Source: an uncultured Bacteroidota bacterium (lineage in GTDB: Bacteria; Bacteroidota; Bacteroidia; Flavobacteriales; Flavobacteriaceae). From it: a stretch of 64,000 nucleotides of DNA. Numbering within the stretch: position 1 is the stretch's first letter; each line of letters begins with the position of its first letter. A program made the position numbers and the translations under genes. Location of the stretch: the NCBI GenBank assembly GCA_902598305.1, contig CACKBL010000004.1, positions 1 to 64,000 on the forward strand, given 5' to 3'. The notes under the pieces were generated by a model. It worked only from the letters and a program-made list of their open reading frames with translations. It was not told the origin of the DNA and did not search any database. This document shows, piece after piece, positions 18,214 through 26,913 of the stretch.

Positions 18214-19211
18214 GCACATCTACTTACATTTTTATATTAATATTAATTCTTCTTATCGCTTCTGGGCTTTTTATTGTAAAACAACAAACCTTCGCGGTTA
18301 TAGAAAGATTTGGCCGCTTTATAGCTTTAAGGAGGCCAGGGCTTCACATAAAGATACCAGTTATAGATAAAATTGCAGGTCGGCTAAGTCTAAAAATTTT
18401 ACAACTTGACGTAATAGTTGAAACAAAAACAAAAGACGATGTTTTTGTCAAACTAAAGCTAAGTGTTCAATACAGAGTTCTACCGGATAAAGCATACGAT
18501 GCATTTTACAAGCTGGATTTTCCTCAAGATCAAATTACGTCATATGTGTTCGATGTAATTAGAGCTGAGGTACCTAAAATGAAATTGGACGACGTTTTTG
18601 AAAAGAAAGACGACATAGCAAACGCAGTGAAGCGAGAATTGAATGATGCAATGGTAAATTATGGTTACGACATAATAAAGGCCCTTGTAACAGACATAGA
18701 CCCCGATTCGCAAGTCAAGGAGGCTATGAACAGAATTAATGCCGCAGAAAGAGAGAAAGTCGCTGCTCAGTATGAGGGTGATGCGGCCAGAATTCTAATA
18801 GTTGAGAAAGCAAAGGCAGAAGCAGAAAGTAAAAGGCTTCAGGGACAAGGGATTGCTGACCAAAGAAGAGAAATAGCAAGGGGATTGGAAGAATCTGTAG
18901 ATGTTCTAAACAACGTTGGAATCAATTCACAAGAGGCCTCTGCATTGATTGTTGTTACTCAACACTACGACACCCTTCAATCTATTGGAGAGGAAACAAA
19001 TAGCAACTTGATTTTACTTCCTAATTCTCCACAAGCGGGCAGCGATATGCTTAACAATATGGTTGCTTCGTTTACGGCTAGCAATCAGATTGGAGAGGCT
19101 ATGAAAAAAGGAAATCTAAAGAAAAAGAAGGGAAGTACCATAAAAAAAACAGACAAGAAAGAGATTGATCAAAATTTAAACACTGGGCAAGACGAAGCGG
19201 ATTCTGTATGA
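18210..19211 (+). CDS. SPFH/Band 7 domain protein (stomatin-like)
   Basis: The 333-residue protein has an N-terminal transmembrane helix (IFILILILLIASGLFIV) and a Band 7 domain beginning KQQTFAVIERFGRF. A long charged coiled coil follows (AAEREKVAAQYEGDAARILIVEKAKAEAESKRLQ), with a Lys-rich tail. Stomatin-like proteins form large membrane-attached rings and often hold proteases or transporters. No NfeD partner is adjacent. Overlap with gltX by 4 bp suggests coupled expression. It ends one base before convergent glnS ends. Confidence 0.88.
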   Translation: MSTSTYIFILILILLIASGLFIVKQQTFAVIERFGRFIALRRPGLHIKIPVIDKIAGRLSLKILQLDVIVETKTKDDVFVKLKLSVQYRVLPDKAYDAFYKLDFPQDQITSYVFDVIRAEVPKMKLDDVFEKKDDIANAVKRELNDAMVNYGYDIIKALVTDIDPDSQVKEAMNRINAAEREKVAAQYEGDAARILIVEKAKAEAESKRLQGQGIADQRREIARGLEESVDVLNNVGINSQEASALIVVTQHYDTLQSIGEETNSNLILLPNSPQAGSDMLNNMVASFTASNQIGEAMKKGNLKKKKGSTIKKTDKKEIDQNLNTGQDEADSV

Positions 19212-20864
19212 TTACTTTTTCCAGCCGTCTCTTAAACCTACTGTTTTATTAAAAGACATACTTCCGTTTTGATTATTATCGACGATGTAATATCCCTTTC
19301 TTTGAAACTGAACCTTTGCTCCTTTTTTGAAGGATGATATGAACTGCTCGGATTTACCTACAATTAATTTTTTGGAGACTGAATTGATGCTATTAAGCAA
19401 ATCGTGAGATTCTTCAGGCTTTTCATTCAAAAACAGCCTGTCAAATTCATTTATTTTCACATCTATAGAAGAGTTAATATCTACCCAGTGAATAGTCCCC
19501 TTAACCTTTCTTTTGCTTTCCTCTGAATTAGATCCACTTTTGCTTTTAGGGTCATAAGTGCAATGCACCTCTATTACTTCTCCCTTTTCGTTTTTGATAC
19601 AGTTTTCAGCTTTAATTATATAGGCATTTTTAAGCCTCACCTCTTTGCCTATTGTCAATCTAAAAAACTTTCTATTTGCTGTTTCCCTAAAATCTTCTCT
19701 CTCTATATATAAATGCTTTGAAAAAATAATTTCCCTTTTACCCTGAGACTCGTCCTCTGGATTATTTATTGCCTCAAGACTTTCGTATTTACCATCAGGG
19801 TAGTTGATGATTACCAATTTGATTGCATCCGTAACGACCATAACCCTTGGACAAATCTTATTAAGCTCTTCTCTAACGTAGAATTCCAATAATGAAAAGT
19901 CTATTATGTTTTCTCTTTTTGCTATGCCTGCCTTTTTTACAAAATTAATGAGAGATTTAGAGGGGTACCCTCTTTTTCTCATGCCTGAAATAGTTGGCAT
20001 CCTCGGATCGTCCCAAGATGAAACTATTTTGTTTTCAATAAGAAGAGAAAGCTTTCTCTTACTCATTATTGTGTAAGACATATTAAGCCTTGCGAACTCT
20101 CTTTGCTTAGGTAAATTTTTGTTTTCTTTAGGCAATTGATGCAAAAACCATTCATACAAATCTCTGTGTGGTTTAAATTCTAGTGTGCATAATGAGTGTG
20201 ATATTTGTTCAATATAATCTGACTCTCCGTGAGCCCAATCATACATTGGATAAATACACCATTTACTACCTGTTCTGTGGTGGTCTTTAAACAATATTCT
20301 ATACATAACAGGGTCCCTCATAAGCATGTTTTGAGAATCCATTTTTATTTTTGCTCTTAAAACATGAGACCCCTCTATATGTTTGCCTTCCCTCATCTCT
20401 GTAAATATCCTTATGCTTTCTTCTTTGGGTCTATTTCTAAATGGGCTATTGGTTCCAGGACTTGTTGGGGTTCCTTTTTGTGAAGCAATTTCCTCAGATG
20501 CTTGCGAGTCAATATACGCTTTATCATTTAAAATCAAATAATGGGCCCACTTATATAATTGTTCAAAATAATCAGAGGCATAACATATTTTTGACCATTC
20601 ATACCCTAACCATTTTATATTATTTTTGATTTCTTCGACAAAATGTGTGTTTTCTTTAACGGGGTTTGTATCGTCGAATCTAAGATTAACTGGGGCGTTG
20701 TATTTTTTACCTAATTCGAAATTTAAGGTTATCGCCTTGACGTGGCCAATATGCAAATATCCGTTAGGTTCTGGTGGGAAACGAAAACACAATTCATCTC
20801 TTTTGTATCCTTTATTCAGATCATCTTCAATTATTTGTTCTATAAAATTTTTATAATTACTCAA
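19212..20864 (-). CDS. glnS: Glutaminyl-tRNA synthetase
   Basis: GlnS charges tRNA-Gln. The 550-residue class I enzyme has FRFPPEPNGYLHIGHVKAI (HIGH motif), NLRFDDTNPVKE, YDWAHGESDYIEQISHSLCTLEF, and the KMSKS-type YTIMSKRKLSLLI near residue 268. The C-terminal beta-barrel anticodon-binding domain follows. Length and motif order are typical. The start ATG at 20862-20864 is 69 bp from the divergent folB start. Confidence 0.96.
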   Translation of the reverse strand: MSNYKNFIEQIIEDDLNKGYKRDELCFRFPPEPNGYLHIGHVKAITLNFELGKKYNAPVNLRFDDTNPVKENTHFVEEIKNNIKWLGYEWSKICYASDYFEQLYKWAHYLILNDKAYIDSQASEEIASQKGTPTSPGTNSPFRNRPKEESIRIFTEMREGKHIEGSHVLRAKIKMDSQNMLMRDPVMYRILFKDHHRTGSKWCIYPMYDWAHGESDYIEQISHSLCTLEFKPHRDLYEWFLHQLPKENKNLPKQREFARLNMSYTIMSKRKLSLLIENKIVSSWDDPRMPTISGMRKRGYPSKSLINFVKKAGIAKRENIIDFSLLEFYVREELNKICPRVMVVTDAIKLVIINYPDGKYESLEAINNPEDESQGKREIIFSKHLYIEREDFRETANRKFFRLTIGKEVRLKNAYIIKAENCIKNEKGEVIEVHCTYDPKSKSGSNSEESKRKVKGTIHWVDINSSIDVKINEFDRLFLNEKPEESHDLLNSINSVSKKLIVGKSEQFISSFKKGAKVQFQRKGYYIVDNNQNGSMSFNKTVGLRDGWKK

Positions 20865-20933
20865 AAATTATTTTTTTATTTTTTGTGACAGCTCCTTCTA
20901 ATTTACATCTAGTTTTTATCTTTACAAAAAAAC

Positions 20934-21290
20934 ATGCCTTTTATAAAAATCAACAAGATCAGGACTTATTCGTTCATTGGTTGTATGGATGAAGAAAAAA
21001 AAATAGGGTCTGAATATGAAACAAGTATTGAAATAAAATTCATGTGTGATTTTGTGGAATTGAAAGATAATTTAAAGAAGACAGTAGATTACGTTACTGT
21101 ATCTAAAGTTGTAAATGATGAAATGAAAAAGAGTTGTAATCTTCTTGAAACTGTGATTTATAGAATAGGAAATAAAATGTTAAATATTGACGATAAAATA
21201 AGCTCTGTTACTGTTGAAATAAAAAAAATGAATCCCCCTATAGTAGGGGATGCTCAATTTGTCTCAGTAAAAGAGGAATTTAAAAGATAA
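20934..21290 (+). CDS. folB: Dihydroneopterin aldolase
   Basis: FolB cleaves 7,8-dihydroneopterin to 6-hydroxymethyl-dihydropterin in folate synthesis. The 118-residue protein has the tunnelling fold: KIRTYSFIGCMDEEKKIGSEYETSIEIKF, DLKDNLKKTVDYVTVSKVV-type central helix, LLETVIYRIGNKM, and the C-terminal VEIKKMNPPIVGDAQFVSV. The pterin-binding Glu (LLETV) and the Lys in KKMNPP are in place. It is transcribed toward tRNA-Cys, which begins 17 bp after its stop. Confidence 0.88.
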   Translation: MPFIKINKIRTYSFIGCMDEEKKIGSEYETSIEIKFMCDFVELKDNLKKTVDYVTVSKVVNDEMKKSCNLLETVIYRIGNKMLNIDDKISSVTVEIKKMNPPIVGDAQFVSVKEEFKR

Positions 21291-21307
21291 GTGTATTTTT
21301 GTATCAT

Positions 21308-21378
21308 GGCACCGTGGCCGAGTGGCTAGGCAGAGCTCTGCAAAAGCTTGTACAGCGGTTCGAATCCGCTCGGTGCCT
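21308..21378 (+). tRNA. tRNA-Cys (GCA)
   Basis: A complete 71-nt cloverleaf. The acceptor stem pairs GGCACCG with CGGTGCC. The anticodon stem GAGCT/AGCTT encloses the loop CTGCAAA with anticodon GCA, and the T arm is AGCGG-TTCGAAT-CCGCT. The discriminator base is T (U73), the Cys identity base. CCA is not encoded. A TAnnTTTG box (TATTTTTG, 21294-21301) lies just upstream. The rnr stop codon begins at the next base. Confidence 0.95.
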
Positions 21379-23463
21379 CTAGTCTGAGATATCTAATATT
21401 ATTTCTCTTTGAATTATATCTACTCTTTCAACTGTAACATTTAGTGTGTCTCCTAGTTGAAAAGTTTTATTTGTTAATTCTCCAACTAACCGGTGATTAT
21501 CAATGTCATAATAAAAATAGTCATTTTGAAGTCTGCTTATTTCAATAAATCCCTCGCAAAAGTTCTTTTCCATCTCTACATATACTCCTCTTTCAGTAAC
21601 ACCAGAAATAATGCCTTTAAACTTTTCCCCTAATTTGTCTTTCATAAAAAAAGTTTGCATGAGTTTAACAGTTTGCCTTTCTGCCCTAGTGGCATCCTTC
21701 TCCTTTTGAGTTGATACAGAGGACATTTTGTTCATTTCTTCGGTGTTTAACGAATTTTCCTTTTTTGTTAAAAGAGAAGACAATAATCTATGACAAATAA
21801 TGTCAGGATATCTTCTAATTGGAGAAGTGAAATGCAAATAGCGTGCTAGAGACAAGCCGTGGTGACCTATATTTTTTGTTGAATATTCTGCTTTACTCAT
21901 GCTTCTTAGAGCAAGTAAGTTTATTATGTTAGATTCTTTTTTTTGTTTCGCTTGTAAAAGCAGATGATTTATTTGTTTACCTATATTATTTTTTTTGTCT
22001 AATTTCTTGTGTCCAAAAGATTCTGCAACACTAAATAAATTTTCCACTTTTTTCTCATCCGGTTTATCATGAATTCTAAAAATTGCTTTTCTCTTTAATT
22101 TTTCTGCTACCACTATATTTGTGAGCAACATAAATTCCTCAACCAATTTGTGTGATTCTTTACTTTCTTTTAAAAATGTCCCTTCAATTTTTTCTCCATT
22201 AAATTTGAAACCTACTTCTTTTTTATTAAAAAATATTGCTCCTCTTTCTTTCCTTTTTTTTCTGATTTTTTTTGATATTTCATTTAGTGTTTTAATTGGT
22301 TTTTCAAATTTTTTGTTTTTATTTTTTTTATCTTTTTCGTTTTCTATTATTGATTGTACCTCTGAATAGGTGAATCTATAGTCTGACAAAATTATTGTCC
22401 TTGCGGCTCTCTCTTTTAATATATTTCCTTCCTTATCAATTGTGAAAATTATAGAAAATGCCCTTTTATTTTTTTTGGGTTCTAAAGAACATATTTCGTT
22501 AGATAGCTTTTCTGGAAGCATTGGAACAACTTTGTTGGCGAGATATACAGACGTTCCTCTTTTTCTTGCCTCTTTATCTAATTCTGTATCAGGCCTAACA
22601 TAGCTTGACACATCTGCTATATGTACACCTATTTCAAAAATATTATTTTCTAGTTTTTTAAATGATAAAGCATCATCAAAATCCTTTGCATTATCTGGGT
22701 CTATAGTGAATGTAAGTGGCTTTGTATAGTCTTCTCTTTTCACTTTATTTTCTTTTTTTTCCTTTATCTGGTTTGCTTCTTTTAACACCTCTTTAGGGAA
22801 TATATTCCTTATTTTATTTTCTATTATAATATTTTTTATTTCTGTATCAATTTCCCCAATATCTCCCAATATTTCTCTAATGAATACAGTTGGTTTTAAA
22901 TCCTTTAGTTTCCAATCTTCTATGCCTACTGTAAACCTTTTTCCAATTATTTTACCATATCCCTTTGCATTTTTAAGTATGCATTCTACATTTCTTCCCC
23001 CGCTTTTTACTATTATTTTATTTGTTTTATCAACTATTGCAGGATATTTTTTTTTATCTCTTTTTCTTACTTCTATTATTTTCCCAATTTTTTTCCCATT
23101 TTGATTAATAACCTGAACTGCTACTAAGTCATTGTTTAAGGCATTAACTAAGTTTTTTCTCGGTATTTTAATATCCTTCTGGCCTTCAGGAGTGAGCAAA
23201 AAGCCTATTCCAGATCTTACAATTTCCAAATAACCTATCATCGTCTTTATATGAGAATCATTGATAGAAGTATAATTATTGTTACTAGTGACTAATTTTC
23301 CTCTCTCCTTAAGATTCCGTAGTTTTTTTTTGAGAATTTTGAGATCTTTTTTTGAGCTTATTTTTAATTTATCTCCTATCTCTTTAAAGTTTATTTTAGA
23401 AGAAGACTTTTTTACCAATTTCAGTATTTGACTCTCTAATTTTTTTTCTTGTTTTCTTTTCAT
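21379..23463 (-). CDS. rnr: Ribonuclease R (3'-5' exoribonuclease)
   Basis: RNase R degrades structured RNA processively. The 694-residue protein from ATG 23463 has an N-terminal winged-helix/cold-shock part (Lys-rich), then the RNB catalytic core with TIDPDNAKDFDDALSF (metal-binding Asp residues), GVHIADVSSYV, RGTSVYLANKVVPMLPEKLSN, HFTSPIRRYPDIICHRLL, and a C-terminal S1 domain (FKGIISGVTERGVYVEM). A TTG at 23472 could add three residues. It ends against tRNA-Cys, and upstream is a large A+T-rich gap. Confidence 0.95.
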   Translation of the reverse strand: MKRKQEKKLESQILKLVKKSSSKINFKEIGDKLKISSKKDLKILKKKLRNLKERGKLVTSNNNYTSINDSHIKTMIGYLEIVRSGIGFLLTPEGQKDIKIPRKNLVNALNNDLVAVQVINQNGKKIGKIIEVRKRDKKKYPAIVDKTNKIIVKSGGRNVECILKNAKGYGKIIGKRFTVGIEDWKLKDLKPTVFIREILGDIGEIDTEIKNIIIENKIRNIFPKEVLKEANQIKEKKENKVKREDYTKPLTFTIDPDNAKDFDDALSFKKLENNIFEIGVHIADVSSYVRPDTELDKEARKRGTSVYLANKVVPMLPEKLSNEICSLEPKKNKRAFSIIFTIDKEGNILKERAARTIILSDYRFTYSEVQSIIENEKDKKNKNKKFEKPIKTLNEISKKIRKKRKERGAIFFNKKEVGFKFNGEKIEGTFLKESKESHKLVEEFMLLTNIVVAEKLKRKAIFRIHDKPDEKKVENLFSVAESFGHKKLDKKNNIGKQINHLLLQAKQKKESNIINLLALRSMSKAEYSTKNIGHHGLSLARYLHFTSPIRRYPDIICHRLLSSLLTKKENSLNTEEMNKMSSVSTQKEKDATRAERQTVKLMQTFFMKDKLGEKFKGIISGVTERGVYVEMEKNFCEGFIEISRLQNDYFYYDIDNHRLVGELTNKTFQLGDTLNVTVERVDIIQREIILDISD

Positions 23464-23909
23464 TTTCAACAAATCTAATCTTTTTTAGATTGTCAAGTTT
23501 TCAATAACGTATTATAAATGAAGAGTAAATTAGATATAAATTATTATTATTATTGAATGTTAATAATTAAAAAAAAAACACACCTTTTGTTTGATATTCC
23601 AGATCGTTTTTAATGTAAACAATGTTTTAACATGTAATTTTATAATAACTATCTCAAAAACAATACTTTATAATCTTAATCAACATCGGTTTAAAACTAA
23701 AATATTTAATAATTATTTATGTTGTTAACTTTAAAGAATGTTAATTTCTAACTTCATTTTTTTTATAAATATGGAAAACTTTTTTTTTAAAATGATCTTT
23801 TTTAACAGAGGTTTCTTTTTTCCCCTTTTTCTTTTTTTATCAACATTATATCAAATATTTTTTTAACAGTTAGTTTAGCTGTTTACCATTTCTTAATTTT
23901 AAATTAAAA
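23464..23909. other. 446-bp A+T-rich intergenic region between divergent rnr and rpiB; possible replication origin
   Basis: No gene or RNA is visible in this stretch, which is very A+T-rich with long A and T runs. It contains several DnaA-box-like words: TTATCAACA (23837-23845), TAATCAACA (23677-23685), TTTTCAACA (23463-23471), and on the other strand TGTTGTTAA (23720-23728). None is the full TTATCCACA box. The neighbourhood (rnpA, mnmG, two parS sites) fits an origin-proximal position, but no dnaA is present and I could not establish strand skew. It must at least hold the rnr and rpiB promoters. Confidence 0.3.
23470..23496 (-). promoter_or_regulatory. Candidate rnr promoter, very close to the start codon
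   Basis: On the minus strand TTGACA (23496-23491) is followed after 16 bp (counted from TTG) by TAGATTTG (23477-23470), a perfect TAnnTTTG box. Only six bases separate the box from ATG 23463, so transcription would begin almost at the start codon, giving a leaderless mRNA. A short inverted repeat (AATCT/AGATT) lies in the spacer. Confidence 0.4.
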
Positions 23910-24341
23910 ATGACAATTACAATTGGGAATGATCATGCAGGTGTAGATTTAAAAAACCACATAGTAGAATATCTTGAAGGCAGGGGTTTTACAACTAATG
24001 ACAAGGGAACTAACACAAATAAAAGTGTAGATTATCCCGATTACATCCATCCTGTTTCTAAAGAAATAGAGGAAAAAAGATCTAGTATAGGTATAATTAT
24101 TTGTGGAAGCGGCAATGGTGCGGCGATGACAGCAAACAAAAGAAAGTCTATTAGAGCAGCTCTTTGTTGGAACAAAGAAATATCGAAACTGGCTAGGCAA
24201 CACAATGATGCAAATATTTTGAGTATCCCCTCAAGATTTGTTAGCACAGCTGAAGCAATAGATATAGTAGACGCATTTATAAAAACCGATTTTGAAGGAG
24301 GAAGGCACCAAAGAAGAGTTGAAAAAATACCATGCCGGTAA
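23910..24341 (+). CDS. rpiB: Ribose-5-phosphate isomerase B
   Basis: RpiB interconverts ribulose-5-phosphate and ribose-5-phosphate in the pentose phosphate pathway. The 143-residue LacAB/RpiB fold shows TITIGNDHAGVDLKNHI, DYPDYIHPVS, the active-site IIICGSGNGAAMTANK (Cys and glycine-rich loop), RAALCWNKEISKLARQHNDANILSIPSRF and a C-terminal HQRRVEKI. It overlaps the following GNAT gene by 10 bp. Confidence 0.95.
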   Translation: MTITIGNDHAGVDLKNHIVEYLEGRGFTTNDKGTNTNKSVDYPDYIHPVSKEIEEKRSSIGIIICGSGNGAAMTANKRKSIRAALCWNKEISKLARQHNDANILSIPSRFVSTAEAIDIVDAFIKTDFEGGRHQRRVEKIPCR

Positions 24342-24784
24342 TGAAATTTGATGCGAAAAGATTTGATGAATTAGACAACAAAACTCTTCATGACATATTT
24401 TTACTACGTTCGGAAGTATTCGTCGTTGAACAAGAATGCGTATACCAAGACATAGACAGAAAAGACTTAGAAAGTATTCACATAATCGGTATAAAAAAGA
24501 AAAATATTATTGCCTATTCAAGGATAATGAGCTTAAACAATGAGTTTTGTTCTATTGGAAGAGTATTGGTAAAAAAAGAATTCAGAAACCAAGGAATAGG
24601 AATAAAACTTATGAAAAAATCAATAAAGGAAGCTACAAAAGAATTTAACAATAGAAAAATAAAAATAGCCGCCCAAGAATATTTGAAAAAATTTTATACA
24701 AACTTAGGATTTAAACAAAGTGGAATCTGGTACTGGTTAGACAGTATTCCTCACATTGATATGATTCTCACTAGGAATGATTAA
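24332..24784 (+). CDS. GNAT family N-acetyltransferase (ElaA-like)
   Basis: The 150-residue protein has an ElaA-type start (LHDIFLLRSEVFVVEQECVYQDID) and the acetyl-CoA site SIGRVLVKKEFRNQGIGIKLMKK, containing the R/Q-x-x-G-x-G motif (RNQGIG). It ends YTNLGFKQSGIWYWLDSIPHIDM. It would transfer an acetyl group from acetyl-CoA to an amine, with the substrate unknown. Its start overlaps rpiB by 10 bp and its end overlaps convergent rnpA by 14 bp. Confidence 0.87.
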   Translation: MPVMKFDAKRFDELDNKTLHDIFLLRSEVFVVEQECVYQDIDRKDLESIHIIGIKKKNIIAYSRIMSLNNEFCSIGRVLVKKEFRNQGIGIKLMKKSIKEATKEFNNRKIKIAAQEYLKKFYTNLGFKQSGIWYWLDSIPHIDMILTRND

Positions 24785-25085
24785 AAATATCACCAAGGGT
24801 TTTTTCTACCTCTTTATAAGGCATGATGTCCAAACTCTTGTATACAACTAAATAGTTTCCATTCGCCTTTATTTTTATATTGCGTAAAGCTGCTTTAATT
24901 CTTCTTCTAATTTTATTTCTATCAACAGCACGAGAAAAATGTTTCTTTGGAACAGACACACAAAAACAAGGAGGACTTTCTTTTCCATTATCCCCGCTTA
25001 CTTTAATTTCATTTTGAACAACTGAAACGGTAGATCTAAAAAGGTTTTCAATTATTTTTTTGTTTTTCAAGCTCTTTATTTTCAA
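24771..25085 (-). CDS. rnpA: Ribonuclease P protein component
   Basis: RnpA assists the RNase P RNA in tRNA 5' maturation. The 104-residue basic protein has the family signature in KHFSRAVDRNKIRRRIKAALRN (the RNR motif), preceded by SVPKKHF and followed by NYLVVYK. The start at 25085 overlaps the end of the M1 peptidase gene by 38 bp; a later start would cut the first conserved strand. rpmH is not adjacent. Confidence 0.92.
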   Translation of the reverse strand: MKIKSLKNKKIIENLFRSTVSVVQNEIKVSGDNGKESPPCFCVSVPKKHFSRAVDRNKIRRRIKAALRNIKIKANGNYLVVYKSLDIMPYKEVEKTLGDIFNHS

Positions 25086-26904
25086 ACCTCTTCATTTTTG
25101 GTAAATAATAATTATTTGTTTTGTCAACATCGGCCATTAAATTACTAGGATCTATTACGATAGCCTCAATATCATCCAAACCTCTTTCTAGGTCAAAACT
25201 ATAATATGGGTTAGCCCAAAACCAGTCTGGTTTTACTTCCCAATCGACATTATAAGGATTGTTTTTTTCACCTCTCATGAGGGAGATAGGGATATATATT
25301 ATATCATATTGACCGTCTTTGTATTTTACAAGTATTTCAAGCGGCATAGGCATAAGTCCCTTTCTAAAAAGAGCAACTTTCGTTTTGTCGGAATCTCCAT
25401 CTACTTTTTCAATTTTATAGTCAATGACATTGGTTGTTTGAGTCCAATCCGTTAGATACCAATGCAGATGGATCCCAGATACTCTTTCTGCAACACGGCG
25501 AAAGTCGTTTGGCTGTGGGTGTTTGAACTTCCATTCATTGAAGTATTCTTGAAGAGTTTTAAATAGATTTTCTTTTCCTATAATATATCCTAGTTGGGAC
25601 AAAAAAACAGCACCTTTATCGTAAGCAGTATTTTCATATGCGTAATTATATTCATACCTGTTAGCGTTGGTTGATTGAGGCATTTCAGTTCCAGATAATG
25701 CAAGCCTGTAGTAATCGTTGTATCTTCTTTCCATCGGAAACTCTCTATTTTCTTGAAGAATTTCATCCTCCGCGAGAGTAGATATGAATGATGTAAAACC
25801 CTCATCCATCCATTCATGTTTAGTTTCATTGGTTGCTAATACATGCTGAAACCAGGAGTGAGCTAGTTCATGGCAGGTAACACCAAACAAACTATTAAAA
25901 GACCTTCCACCCGTGATAAGTGTCATCATCGCGTATTCCATACCGCCATCACCTCCTTGCGCAACAGTGTATTGTTTATACGGATATCTACCAACTTTAG
26001 AATTAAAATACTCCATCATCTTTGCCGTGTATGGTTGTAATTTTTTCCAGTTATCTATTATTTTATCGTCGTTTTTGTAAAAAAAGTGTAGAGTTACCTC
26101 ATTTGGCCCTGGATATGTGTCATGGATGTAATTTTTGTCGGCAGACCATGTAAAATCATGAACATTGGGAGCAATAAAATGCCACTCGACCTTTCCTTTT
26201 TTGGATTTAGGGTTTTTCCTTTTTGAATATCCTTTACCAATATCGTCCGCGTTCTGCAAATATCCACTTGCCGCTACAGTATATTCCTTGTCAATTTTGA
26301 TTTTCACATCAAAATTTCCCCAAACACCGTGAAATTCACGGCCAGTATATGGGTCAGCATTCCATCCCTCTGAGTCATATTCGCACATTTTTGGATACCA
26401 CTGAGCCATAGAATATTCTATTCCGTCCCTAGAGTTTTTACCGGCCCTTCTCACCAAATCAGGCACCTGGCCAACAAAATCCATCCTAAACTCGGTTGTT
26501 TCATTTGGATATAAGGGAGAATCTAATTCAACCTCTAAAATAGTTTCACTGTTTATGGTTTTAAGCAAATTTCCATTTTGAGACAAATTGTAAACTTTTA
26601 AATAGCCTTGCTGTTTAGGGCTAAGAGAGTCTATATCTATTTTAAATCGAGTGTTTTTGTCAGCTGAATTATCTTGTCTTATAGCCATCTCGCTGCCTGG
26701 TCTAAAAGCGTTAAAATACAAATGAAAAAAGATCTTTTTTAATGTTTCGGGTGAATTGTTGGTGTACTCAATTTTTTGAACACCCCTGTATTGGTTATTA
26801 ATATTGTCAAAATCTACCTCTATTTTATAGTCTATTTGTTGTTGCCAATATTGAGAATGGGTAATGATGCTAACAAATAAAAAAAAGAAAGTAAGGCTTC
26901 TCAT
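25048..26904 (-). CDS. M1 family metallopeptidase, secreted
   Basis: The 618-residue protein has an N-terminal signal peptide (MRSLTFFFLFVSIITHS). The M1 aminopeptidase core has the exopeptidase motif GGMEYAM and the zinc site HELAHSW with the third ligand in WMDEGF, near residues 345-369. A C-terminal beta domain follows. It probably trims peptides in the periplasm or outside the cell as an amino-acid scavenger. It is the fourth gene of a tight minus-strand row (USP, SulP, MBL, M1, rnpA) with gaps of 9 bp between the first four. Confidence 0.92.
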   Translation of the reverse strand: MRSLTFFFLFVSIITHSQYWQQQIDYKIEVDFDNINNQYRGVQKIEYTNNSPETLKKIFFHLYFNAFRPGSEMAIRQDNSADKNTRFKIDIDSLSPKQQGYLKVYNLSQNGNLLKTINSETILEVELDSPLYPNETTEFRMDFVGQVPDLVRRAGKNSRDGIEYSMAQWYPKMCEYDSEGWNADPYTGREFHGVWGNFDVKIKIDKEYTVAASGYLQNADDIGKGYSKRKNPKSKKGKVEWHFIAPNVHDFTWSADKNYIHDTYPGPNEVTLHFFYKNDDKIIDNWKKLQPYTAKMMEYFNSKVGRYPYKQYTVAQGGDGGMEYAMMTLITGGRSFNSLFGVTCHELAHSWFQHVLATNETKHEWMDEGFTSFISTLAEDEILQENREFPMERRYNDYYRLALSGTEMPQSTNANRYEYNYAYENTAYDKGAVFLSQLGYIIGKENLFKTLQEYFNEWKFKHPQPNDFRRVAERVSGIHLHWYLTDWTQTTNVIDYKIEKVDGDSDKTKVALFRKGLMPMPLEILVKYKDGQYDIIYIPISLMRGEKNNPYNVDWEVKPDWFWANPYYSFDLERGLDDIEAIVIDPSNLMADVDKTNNYYLPKMKRFENKELEKQKNN

Positions 26905-26913
26905 AATGCAGTT

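Noticed and set aside
23000-24800. A strand-composition flip marking origin or terminus
   Set aside because: Hand counts of G and C in several genes on either side (mnmG, gltX, M1 peptidase, dusB) gave conflicting trends, so no skew claim is made without a full calculation.
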